64,000 nt of DNA, taken from CAWIVJ01 sp963839525. GTDB lineage: Bacteria > Cyanobacteriota > Vampirovibrionia > Gastranaerophilales > Gastranaerophilaceae. Location of the stretch: assembly GCA_963839525.1 (NCBI GenBank), contig CAWIVJ010000005.1, positions 248,001-312,000 on the forward strand, in the 5' to 3' direction. The notes below the pieces were generated by a model that was not told where the DNA came from, ran no database searches, and saw only the letters and a program-made list of their open reading frames with translations. This document shows, piece by piece, positions 52,441 through 60,527 of this stretch (positions are counted from its first letter, which is position 1; each line of letters opens with the position of its first letter). The translations under genes and the position numbers were made by a program.

Positions 52441-52467
52441 AAAAAAGCTAGTCATAGACTAGCTTTT
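52441..52467 (-). terminator. Intrinsic terminator after tRNA-Phe
   Basis: Perfect 11-base stems 52443-52453 and 52457-52467 around ATA. On the minus strand it follows the tRNA and then a T6 run. Confidence 0.85.
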
Positions 52468-52471
52468 AAAG

Positions 52472-52547
52472 TGGTGCCGCAACTCGGAATTGAACCAAGG
52501 ACACAGGGATTTTCAGTCCCTTGCTCTACCAACTGAGCTATTGCGGC
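52472..52547 (-). tRNA. tRNA-Phe (anticodon GAA)
   Basis: 76 bases including an encoded CCA. Acceptor stem GCCGCAA / TTGCGGC, D-loop AGCTCAGTTGGTAGAGC, anticodon loop CTGAAAA with GAA at 52512-52514 (plus-strand coordinates) and T-loop GGTTCAATTC. Followed by its own terminator, so a single-gene transcript. Confidence 0.96.
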
Positions 52548-52668
52548 ATATTCTATTTAATTTTCAATATTTTACCAGAATACGTTTTGATTCTGGTTTA
52601 AAACAATGAGTTTAAATCCGGTCAACACACCAATTCTAACAACAAAATAATCCTTCGTCAAGCAAATC

Positions 52669-53169
52669 CTACGATAAAGATTGCGGAGCCAGAAACATAG
52701 TAACATTTCTTCCTTCAAGTTGAGCTTTTTTCTCTACTACTATAGGCTCATTTTCTAAATCAACCAAAAATCTGTTAATTAAATTAAATGCCAAATCAAC
52801 ATGCTGCATTTCACGACCCCTAAGCATTACAACAATCTTTACTTTATTACCTTGTGCTATAAATTTTTTGGCATTTTTCACTCTGACTTGATAGTCATGT
52901 GTGTCTATTTTATATCTTATTTTAATTTCTTTTATATCTACAGTATGTTGTTTTTTCTTGGCTTCCTTAGCCTTCTTTTCTAAGTCATATTTATATTTGC
53001 CGTAATCTAAAATCTTAGCAACCGGCGGTTCCTGATTCGGGCTTATAATAACCAAATCTAAATCATCTTCCTGCGCCATCTTTAGTGCTGTTAATGTTGC
53101 TACAATTCCGCAATTTTCACCATTTTTGTCAATCAATCTAACTTCTCGTGAACGAATTCTATCGTTCAT
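52669..53169 (-). CDS. infC: Translation initiation factor IF-3 (start possibly at a rare codon upstream)
   Basis: 166 residues from the ATG at 53169. NDRIRSREVRLIDKNGENCGIV and YGKYKYDLEKKAKEAKKKQHTVDIKEIKIRYKIDTHDYQVR are IF-3 signatures, and MLRGREMQHVDLA marks the C-terminal domain. An in-frame ATA at 53199 lies 6 bases after AGGAGA. It would add 10 residues, giving the usual short IF-3 leader. infC genes are known for non-ATG starts, so this start should be considered. No rpmI/rplT follow. Confidence 0.92.
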   Translation of the reverse strand: MNDRIRSREVRLIDKNGENCGIVATLTALKMAQEDDLDLVIISPNQEPPVAKILDYGKYKYDLEKKAKEAKKKQHTVDIKEIKIRYKIDTHDYQVRVKNAKKFIAQGNKVKIVVMLRGREMQHVDLAFNLINRFLVDLENEPIVVEKKAQLEGRNVTMFLAPQSLS

Positions 53170-53499
53170 AATTACCTTGTTTTTATTCTCGCTTGCTATG
53201 ACTATTCTCCTATTTAATAATACTGCTACTTAAAATAATACCACAGTTTAAATTTTTTTAGGTTCTTTATTTTTATTCTTTTGTTACATAAGTTAAAATT
53301 CAAAATACTTGCTAAGTTTACATAAAGAAATGTAAAGATTTTGATATTTCTTTTTAATTTTCAGCAAATTTTTTTTTGTTCTTAGTTTAAGATAATAGTT
53401 AAAAAAAAGAAAATTAGAACTATGAAAATAAATTTACTAGAATTTCAGATAATAAAAAAAATACCTAAATTATAATTTTAACAAAGAGAGAGACTAACA
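53170..53499. other. ~330-base gap with possible infC leader
   Basis: AT-rich DNA with an AGGAG at 53207-53211 on the minus strand, the likely true infC ribosome site. No other feature was seen. Confidence 0.4.
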
Positions 53500-53556
53500 A
53501 TGATAACAAAAATAAACCCTCTAAATACAAATAATTTTAATTCAAGGATAATATGA
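53500..53556 (+). CDS. Possible 18-residue leader ORF
   Basis: ATG at 53500 after GAGAGAG, 18 residues (MITKINPLNTNNFNSRII), stop overlapping the next gene start. The sequence resembles the leaders of other lineage-type proteins but stops before the F-K-G motif. Could be a decayed gene start or a coupled leader. Confidence 0.3.
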   Translation: MITKINPLNTNNFNSRII

Positions 53557-53822
53557 AAATTTTACGAATAGAGCCAAATATAAATTTGCGACAACGTCAA
53601 AAAAATGTTATTGACATTTCATTTAAGAACAATAAAATAAATGAAGCCAATATTATTAAAGATGATAATGGCAATGAATATGTAAAAGTTCCTAAATCAA
53701 AATATAACTTTAACAAATGGTCTTGGCGAATTCTTATTGGCTTAATTATTTTAGATATTATATATCTCTTATTAAATACCAGAAAACCTGAACCTTGGGA
53801 AGATGCATATAAGATACTTTAA
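53553..53822 (+). CDS. Small membrane protein of lineage type
   Basis: 89 residues. A polar N-terminus containing IDISFKNNK, a further charged stretch, then one transmembrane helix (WRILIGLIILDIIYLLL, about 58-75) and a short tail. AAGGA is placed 5 bases before the ATG. It is followed after 52 bases by another lineage-type gene in the same direction. Function unknown. Confidence 0.55.
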   Translation: MKILRIEPNINLRQRQKNVIDISFKNNKINEANIIKDDNGNEYVKVPKSKYNFNKWSWRILIGLIILDIIYLLLNTRKPEPWEDAYKIL

Positions 53823-53874
53823 AAAAAATATTAAAAGTTAAAATATGACATGGTATAAATAAAAGGAAAAAATT

Positions 53875-54903
53875 ATGTTGGTATCTTTATGTCCCAATTT
53901 AAGCCAAAGTAATAAAGTAATAAAATCAAAACCTGTAATAAATGTTTCTTTTGGCGCTATAGGTGCAAACGAAGCTTATTGGATATATAGAGTCGCAAGA
54001 GAAGGATTAGTAGGATTAAAAAATGCCCCAAAATATTATAAAATGACCAAGTTACTGGCTGAAATTAAAGGCGTTTTGGACAATCCCAAACATTTAAATA
54101 ATCTATTACCTGATACATTAAGTGCATTGGCAAAAATCTCAGATAATTCATCTAAAGGTGCTTCATTTCATATAATCTCCGCATTTATGGGGAAAGAAAA
54201 ATGGAGAGCTCTTATTGTTGGAATGCCAGAGTTAGTTATTAAAAATTTAAGACTAGATGCAATTAAAACCCTCTCCTTGGCAAAAGATAATTCATCTGTT
54301 AATATTCAATCTAAAAAGGATTTTATACGTAGCCTATTTACACAAGGTTACGATCTTGATGATGCTTTTTTCAAAGAATTTAAAAAATTAAATGAGGATC
54401 ATTATAAAAGTTTTAAAGAAGAAATAGTTGACACTTGCTTGTATTCTAAAGGATATGCAAGCAAAAGGCATAATGCATGTTATACTTGGCAAACGCCTTC
54501 ACCTATTGAAAAAAATGAGTTCCAAATTAAAAATATGTCGCTTGTTGACTCCTTTGACGAAAAAATTCACAGCAATTACTTAAAGAAAATTTATAATACA
54601 ATTGTTGAAACAAAAAAATATCTTTTAAACGCAGCTTTAGAAGATTTTAAGACTTCCCCTATGATATCCGAAATAGAGCATGATTTTTATTATCTTGGCA
54701 GGCCTGTAAACCGTGAATTTTATAATAAATATCAATATCATTCGATTATATTTGATGCACAATTAAAAAATTGTAATGGAGATATTAGAAAACTCGAAAA
54801 ATATTTTAAAATGCATAAAGGAGAATTAGAAGAAGCTATGATAAGGCGCAAAAAATATCAAGAAGACTATAAAATAAAGCCTTGGCATACAGACGATAAA
54901 TAA
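53875..54903 (+). CDS. Hypothetical protein with N-terminal V-S-F-G motif
   Basis: 342 residues. The leader ends in INVSFGAIGANEAYWI, again the F-G motif. The body is helical and basic, with several Cys and aromatic residues and no membrane helix. Probably soluble. No family recognised. AGGAAAAAATT precedes the ATG. Confidence 0.55.
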   Translation: MLVSLCPNLSQSNKVIKSKPVINVSFGAIGANEAYWIYRVAREGLVGLKNAPKYYKMTKLLAEIKGVLDNPKHLNNLLPDTLSALAKISDNSSKGASFHIISAFMGKEKWRALIVGMPELVIKNLRLDAIKTLSLAKDNSSVNIQSKKDFIRSLFTQGYDLDDAFFKEFKKLNEDHYKSFKEEIVDTCLYSKGYASKRHNACYTWQTPSPIEKNEFQIKNMSLVDSFDEKIHSNYLKKIYNTIVETKKYLLNAALEDFKTSPMISEIEHDFYYLGRPVNREFYNKYQYHSIIFDAQLKNCNGDIRKLEKYFKMHKGELEEAMIRRKKYQEDYKIKPWHTDDK

Positions 54904-55036
54904 TAAGGTTAAAAATTTGCACTATAAATTATTAAACAAGCTATTTATCAGTATATTTACGATGAAAATCGTGGTTTGGTTTGCTGTTTACCTCGTAAGC
55001 TTTTCTTAAATTACGATTGGTTTTGCATATTAATAA

Positions 55037-55948
55037 TCAATTTATGTAAAAAGAAAGAACATCTTGCCCAAATGTTGATGTACGCATTTTTTTTAGAGCC
55101 CTTAGTTCTGTTTGTCTTATGCACTCTTTTGTTACACCATAAATATTTCCGATTTCTTCAAGTGTTCTTCTCGCAAAATCACCAAGACCGTAACGCATTT
55201 TAACAACTTCTTGTTCTCTATCTTTTAAGCTTGAAACAATTGTTTCAATATCGTTGCGTAAACATTCAGATTCAACGCTTGAATATACACAGGATTTTTC
55301 ATCCTCTAAAATATCCGTTAAATTTATTTCTTTACAGTTTTCGTTATCAAAACCACCCTCTATCGAAATTGTTTTTGAGTAAGCAGAAAGGTAGGAATCA
55401 ATTTTATCCGATGATAAATTCATTTTTTTTGCAACATCATCAGTTTTTACCTGGCAATTATACTGACGTTCCATTTCTGATTTAATTTTTGAAAATTTAG
55501 ACAAGGTTTCTTGAATATACACAGGAATTTTCATACAATGAGCCTGTTCGGAAATGGCTTTAAACATTGATTGTTTTATCCACCAGCTTGCATAAGTAGA
55601 GAACTTATATCCGAGTTGCCAATTAAATTTTTCCGCAGCTACCATTAATCCAAGATTTCCTTCTTGAATTAAATCGATTACAGGAATTTTTGCCATATGA
55701 ATAGCTTTTCTTGCTATTGTAATGACTAATTTTAAATTAGCCTGAACAAGCTGTTTTTTTGCCTCAATATCGCCTTCTTTTGCCTTTTTAGCGATTTCTT
55801 TTTCCTCAGGTGCTGTTAATGTCGGATAATTTGAAATTTCTCTTAAATACTTCTTAAGCAAATCATCTTTTTCACTTTGCAAGACATTATTTCTTGCAGG
55901 ATTAGTTAATCGAGAGGTTTTTTTCATTTTAATTTTTTCATTTTTCAT
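55037..55948 (-). CDS. Group 2 sigma-70 factor (RpoD-like)
   Basis: 303 residues. Region 1.2 LLKKYLREISNYPTL, region 2 DLIQEGNLGLMVAAEKFNWQLGYKFSTYASWWIKQSM, region 3 and region 4 LKDREQEVVKMRYGLGDFARRTLEEIGNIYGVTKECIRQTELRALKKMR are all present. It lacks the long region 1.1 of the primary factor. Such group 2 factors are typical of cyanobacteria and relatives. AGGAG lies 9 bases before the ATG at 55948. The upstream 320-base gap has an AGCGC/GCGCT hairpin. Confidence 0.9.
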   Translation of the reverse strand: MKNEKIKMKKTSRLTNPARNNVLQSEKDDLLKKYLREISNYPTLTAPEEKEIAKKAKEGDIEAKKQLVQANLKLVITIARKAIHMAKIPVIDLIQEGNLGLMVAAEKFNWQLGYKFSTYASWWIKQSMFKAISEQAHCMKIPVYIQETLSKFSKIKSEMERQYNCQVKTDDVAKKMNLSSDKIDSYLSAYSKTISIEGGFDNENCKEINLTDILEDEKSCVYSSVESECLRNDIETIVSSLKDREQEVVKMRYGLGDFARRTLEEIGNIYGVTKECIRQTELRALKKMRTSTFGQDVLSFYIN

Positions 55949-56267
55949 AGTTTAAACTCCTATTTTCACATTCACATAAAATTGCCATTACAAATAACGC
56001 TTTAAAAAATATTTTTTTCAGCGCATTAAAAAGAGCGCTTAAAATATTTACTTCAGCGTGTTCTTCACTCTTTGTTTTAAAAAATAAAAAGATTATGGTA
56101 TATATTAAATATATCATAAGTATATCAAAATTACAAGTGGTTTATTAAGAATTATTAAATTTAAATTAAAATTTTACGAGTTTTTGTAATATTCTGTAAT
56201 AAAAGAAAAAAGCAAAAACTCAAAAGTATAAAAAAAATACTTTTTTTTTATCTAAGTTCTTTCTTTT
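55949..56267. other. ~320-base promoter region of the sigma factor
   Basis: AT-rich. AGCGCATTAAAAAGAGCGCT (56021-56040 region) can form a small hairpin. No gene seen; probably holds the sigma factor promoter. Confidence 0.35.
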
Positions 56268-56612
56268 TTAAAGTAATGCTTTTGCGTCTTCTGAAGTTGC
56301 GATGGTGCATGCTTTTTCATAAGCATTTGGATCGCCTTCAGCTTGAAGTTTTTCAAAAGCGAGCTCAAAAAGTCTGTCAGAATTTTCTATTGCTTCAGGA
56401 TACGCAGTTCCAAAAGCAACATCTTTTTTCAAATTGTCTGTTTTGCTGATTTGAGAACGGCCTAAAGCTTCTGCGGTTGGATTAGAGAAATCTTTTAAAT
56501 TGGTTTCTTCTAATTGAGCACGAAATTCAGGCTCTGTTTTTTGAGTTTTACTCTTTTGCAAATCAACTTTTTGAACTTTTCCGATTTTCATGTCTTTGTT
56601 AATTTCTCGCAT
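56268..56612 (-). CDS. Hypothetical protein with N-terminal F-R-A motif
   Basis: 114 residues. A basic leader ends in EPEFRAQLEE, matching the recurrent motif. The rest is helical, with DVAFGTAYPEAIENSDRLFELAFEKLQAEGDP. TAGGAG precedes the ATG at 56612. No family recognised. Confidence 0.5.
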   Translation of the reverse strand: MREINKDMKIGKVQKVDLQKSKTQKTEPEFRAQLEETNLKDFSNPTAEALGRSQISKTDNLKKDVAFGTAYPEAIENSDRLFELAFEKLQAEGDPNAYEKACTIATSEDAKALL

Positions 56613-57052
56613 TGTTTGCTCCTATTTTTTCGGTTTTATTTGCGTTTTTTCGCAATTATTAAGTTCATTCTTTATTTGTCGCTACACGCAGGAGGGTATA
56701 AGATTATTTTTATCTTATTCTCGTTTTTCTCCTTCATGTTATAAAACATGTTTTAATTTTTTTTTGCTAGCCAATAAAGTAATTATATAACTTTTTTAAA
56801 AAAAGGTATACTTATATTTCAGAAAAATCAATTATACACTGTATTTTAGTATTACCCTTAAACAAGGGCGCTTCTTAATAAAACTTAATATATTGGCAAA
56901 AAATGGAAATTTTTATTTTTCACAGATTTTTATATAGTATAAAGCTCTCTCTTCTTATTTAAACGGACAGGTCTTGTAATTTGTTACAAGACCTTTTTTT
57001 TATTTTTTTTTGAGGTTGCTATTGAGACTATTAAAGCGGATTTGTAAATATA
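56613..57052. other. 440-base gap with an orphan plus-strand terminator
   Basis: No convincing coding frame. The hairpin CCCTT/AAGGG around 56855 and the terminator at 56969-57001 suggest a small plus-strand transcript. Confidence 0.4.
56969..57001 (+). terminator. Strong terminator with no gene before it
   Basis: Perfect 11-base stem AGGTCTTGTAA / TTACAAGACCT with TTTG loop (56980-56983) and a following T8 tract on the plus strand only. No plus-strand gene ends near it. Confidence 0.75.
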
Positions 57053-57586
57053 CTAATAATCTTTTAATGATGAAGCATCTTCATCATCTTTTAAAGAGGA
57101 TAAGTCATCACTGTAAGTTGAATCAAAGTCTTCAGGAAGCATTTCGGCTTCAGGCCAAATAGTTTCTTCATCGAATCGGCAGGTATTTAAATTGTAAGAA
57201 CCGGAAAAGTCAGAATTTGTTAAATCAGTTTCTTGAAATACGCCTCCAGCCATATCTGCATCTGTAAAGTTACAATAATTTATCGTTGCATAACTGTAAT
57301 CTGCACCGGTTAAAATAGCTTCAGTAAAATCGCTTTCTAAAATTGTTGCTCTTGTAAATTCGACAGTAGTTAAATCCGCACCGTTAAAATTCACCGAAGT
57401 TAAGTTAGAATCCGCGAAAGAACTTGCGTTTAAATCCACATTTGAAAAATCTATATTGTCTATTGTTAAAGATGTAAAATCCAATTCGCTTAAATCAATT
57501 TCATCTTGCGAGGTTTTCCATTCATTGAATTGTTGAGGCGATGTCTTAATTAAATTATATAATTCCTCTTTGGTGTAGTCTCCCAT
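57053..57586 (-). CDS. Pentapeptide-repeat protein
   Basis: 177 residues. The middle (about 30-140) is a run of A(D/N)LXX-type units, such as LDFTSLTIDNIDFSNVDLNASSF and GADLTTVEF, forming a right-handed beta-helix. N-terminus is a short helical cap, the C-terminal ~30 residues are acidic. Such proteins often bind targets or DNA-like surfaces; target unknown. It lies downstream of the two response regulators and may belong to the same operon. Confidence 0.85.
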   Translation of the reverse strand: MGDYTKEELYNLIKTSPQQFNEWKTSQDEIDLSELDFTSLTIDNIDFSNVDLNASSFADSNLTSVNFNGADLTTVEFTRATILESDFTEAILTGADYSYATINYCNFTDADMAGGVFQETDLTNSDFSGSYNLNTCRFDEETIWPEAEMLPEDFDSTYSDDLSSLKDDEDASSLKDY

Positions 57587-57610
57587 GGTTTTTATTCTCC
57601 TTTATCATAA

Positions 57611-58249
57611 TTATTTATTTATCAAGTTCATTTGCATTGCTAAAAGTACTGCTTGGGTTCTATTTGTAACTTTTAGTTTTTTAAAAATACTGTTTAAGTG
57701 TGTTTTTACCGTGACTTCTTTTACAAAAAGTTTGTCAGCAATTACCTGATTGTTTGCTCCTTGAGCAACAAGCGTCAACACTTCAATTTCTCTTGGAGTA
57801 AGAGGTTCAACCGGTTCATCGGAATAAAAAGATAAATCATGTGATTTGGCTTCATCTTTTTGCCAGGCAGAACGTCTTAATACGGCTTCAATTCTTGCTA
57901 GCAGGTTAGGAAGTACAAAAGGTTTTACAATATAATCATCAGCTCCTATTTTTAAACCGGAAATCATTTTTTGTTCTTCATTTATTGCTGTTAACATAAT
58001 TATAGGAATATGTTTTGTTTTTTCATTACTTCTAATCGCCTTTAACGTGTCCCAGCCATTCATATTGGGCATCATAATATCAAGCAAAATCAAATCAAAT
58101 AATTCTTTTTTTGAAGATGCTTTAGCTAGAACTTTTAAGGCTTGAACTCCATCAGTAGCAACATCAACATTGTATCCATACATTGGTAATGCATCTTGTA
58201 AATACTTTGGTTTATCGTCAACTATTAAAATTTTTCCGATTTGAGACAT
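57611..58249 (-). CDS. Response regulator with LuxR-type HTH output
   Basis: 212 residues. Receiver: IVDDK, phospho-Asp in LILLDIMMPNMNG, Lys in IVKPF. Output: LTPREIEVLTLVAQGANNQVIADKLFVKEVTVKTHLNSIFKKLKV is a LuxR/NarL DNA-binding helix-turn-helix. It follows a similar regulator and a sensor-like HD-GYP protein in one operon. The cognate kinase is not in the window. Confidence 0.93.
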   Translation of the reverse strand: MSQIGKILIVDDKPKYLQDALPMYGYNVDVATDGVQALKVLAKASSKKELFDLILLDIMMPNMNGWDTLKAIRSNEKTKHIPIIMLTAINEEQKMISGLKIGADDYIVKPFVLPNLLARIEAVLRRSAWQKDEAKSHDLSFYSDEPVEPLTPREIEVLTLVAQGANNQVIADKLFVKEVTVKTHLNSIFKKLKVTNRTQAVLLAMQMNLINK

Positions 58250-58261
58250 ATTTTCACCTTC

Positions 58262-58906
58262 TTAAACAATTTTATTTTTTAAAGCTTTAAGCGCAGCTTG
58301 AAGCCTGTCATCTACCTCTAGTTTTTGTAAAATACTCGCTACATGAGCTTTTGTTGTATTGATGCTTACAAATAATTCTTTTGCTATTTGATTATTACTG
58401 CAGCCTTCTGTGATTAATTTTAAAATTTGAGTCTCTCTTGAAGTTAAATTATAATCATTTTTATTTGAAGTATCTTCAATACTGGCATTTGTTGCAGCTT
58501 TTAAAATAATATGGGCAATGCTCGGATCAAACCAGGAAGCTCCATCAAGAACAGAATTAACTACTTCTTCAAGTCTTGTAGAATCAATCTCCTTTGAACA
58601 ATAGGCGTTTGCTCCGGCTTTTAAGCTCTCTAAAACTTCTTTTTCATTATCATGAGATGTTAAAATTATAATTTTTACTTCTTTATTTTTAGATCGAATT
58701 TTTTTTGTTGCTTCGATTCCATTCATATTAGGAAGCCCCAAATCCATTACAATTAAGTCAATTTTGTTATTATTAACTATTTCAATAGCTTTTTCAGCGT
58801 CTTTAGCTTCAAAAATAAGATTTAAAAAGTCCACATCTTCAAATGTGGTTTTTAGCCCAAACCTTGTAAGTTCATGATCTTCAACTATTAAAATATTATT
58901 TTTCAT
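58262..58906 (-). CDS. Response regulator of the NarL/LuxR family
   Basis: 214 residues. Receiver: IVEDHE, phospho-Asp in LIVMDLGLPNMNG, Thr in IILTSHD, Lys in AYCSKE, giving Ser-Lys rather than the usual Thr-Lys. Output: LTSRETQILKLITEGCSNNQIAKELFVSINTTKAHVASILQKLEV. The start overlaps the TPR gene stop (TAATG). Two LuxR-type regulators in one operon suggests branched or cascaded control. Confidence 0.92.
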   Translation of the reverse strand: MKNNILIVEDHELTRFGLKTTFEDVDFLNLIFEAKDAEKAIEIVNNNKIDLIVMDLGLPNMNGIEATKKIRSKNKEVKIIILTSHDNEKEVLESLKAGANAYCSKEIDSTRLEEVVNSVLDGASWFDPSIAHIILKAATNASIEDTSNKNDYNLTSRETQILKLITEGCSNNQIAKELFVSINTTKAHVASILQKLEVDDRLQAALKALKNKIV

Positions 58907-60527
58907 TATATTCTGTCCTGCTCAAAATTATTATTTTCATTATCCAATAGAACGTTTAAAGCCTCTAGTGCTTCTTTGCAGTTTGCATTAAGTTTTAAGC
59001 ATTTTTTAAAATTATATTTTGCTTGAAGATAATCTCCTGAAATATTATTTAACATTCCTTGATAATAATAATATCTAAAATCATTTTCGTCAATATAAAA
59101 GGCATTTGCTAAATATTTTTGTGCTATATTATAGTTTCCTCTATTAATTTCTGTTTTTGCAAGTTCTATCCAGCCTTCTTCAAAAAGAGGATTCACTGCT
59201 AGTGCTTTTTTCAGGTAAATAGTTTCTTTATTTTTATCTAAAAGTGCTACATTATAGTAAGCTTTCCAACTATCAGAATGGGTTTTGAGCACTTTTGTAT
59301 AAATTTCTGCCGCCTTACCTGCATTTAAAAGTTTTTGGTAAGTTTGAGCTTCTTTAACAAGAGGAATATATGATTTTTTATCCTGAGAAGAAGCCTTTTT
59401 GTAATAATTTAGTGCTTGCTTATAATTTTTATTCATATAGCTTAAATCACCAAGAGTTATTAATGCCTTAGGAAATCCATGATTAATTTTATAAGCTTTT
59501 TTTGCAGTATCAGATGCTTTTTCATATTCTTTCATATTAAAATATATTTCACTCATTAAGGCATATATTTGCCCTATATTTTTTTTCTCTTTGTAGAAAG
59601 GGCATTCTGTAAAGTTATTATTGCCTTTGAGGAGTCATTTTCGAGATAATGATAATATCCTAAATGATAATTTTTTTCCCATTCTTCTTTTTTTATTTTA
59701 TATAAGATAAATTGCTCTAAGGCATTTATTTTTCTTTCATATTCATAAGAATGGAGATTTTGTTTTTTAAGATTTTCAACTATTTTTAAAGCTTCTTCAG
59801 GTTTATTTGCTTGTGCAAAAATCTCTGCTTTTAATTTTTGATAATTTAAATTTTCAGGATTTTGCAGTATTGCTAAGTTTATGTATTTTGAGGCTCTTGT
59901 AAAGAAGTTTGATTTGTAAGAACCAAGAGCAACAAGGTAATTAGCATAATCATAATTTGATAGAAGATTTTCTTTCTTTAACAGCTCATTTGTTGCTTCC
60001 GAGCTTTGATTATTAAAGTAAATATTTGAATAAATTTCGGCTAAAAATAATTCGTCTTCAAGTTTTAGTTTTTTTCTTGGGAAATAAAATCTTCTCATTG
60101 CATCCATTGAAACATTTGCTATGTTTCTGTCTTTAATCTTGGTATCTGCAAGGTTTGCAAGATCAAAAAGACCTAAATCCGCCATTTTATTTGCAAAGGA
60201 AATGCATAAGAAATCATTTTCTGAATTTTTGTTTATGAGAACCTTAAAATCCTCCCAAGAGGCTCTTATATTACACTGGACAAATTTATTTACAGCTCTT
60301 GTCAGATTACAGAAAGAATCACCTTTCTCAAGGTCAATTTTCATAAGATTTTCTTCATTTTTATTTAAATTAACATAAACTTCACCGGTAACATTTTTAT
60401 TTTTACTGGTATTTATCACTTTTAAAGGCGAAAAATCGGACGAGAATCCTTCTGCAAAAGATGGACTTACTCCTAAAAAGCAAATAGCAAATATAAATAT
60501 AATTTTGGTTAAAAAATTTTTAAACAT
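58906..60527 (-). pseudogene. TPR protein split by a frameshift at an A8 tract
   Basis: Two frames: 60527 to 59574 (signal peptide near MFKNFLTKIIFIFAICFLG, then TPR-like repeats, ending ...LQNALSTKRKKI) and 59556 to 58906 (starting MSEIYFNMKEYEKA, TPR repeats). Adding one A to the run of eight A (plus-strand T at 59579-59586) joins them: ...STKRKKNIGQIYALMSEIYFNMKEYEKA..., a continuous TPR series. Thus the gene is either broken, phase-variable, or uses slippage. As one protein it would have about 540 residues, exported to the periplasm by its signal peptide. It lies between the HD-GYP gene and the response regulators. Confidence 0.75.

Noticed and set aside
52472..52547. Integration of a mobile element at tRNA-Phe
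   Set aside because: No duplicated tRNA 3' end and no integrase nearby.
56514..56790. Plus-strand frames in the gap before the orphan terminator
   Set aside because: No ribosome site, biased composition, and the first overlaps a supported minus-strand gene in antisense.
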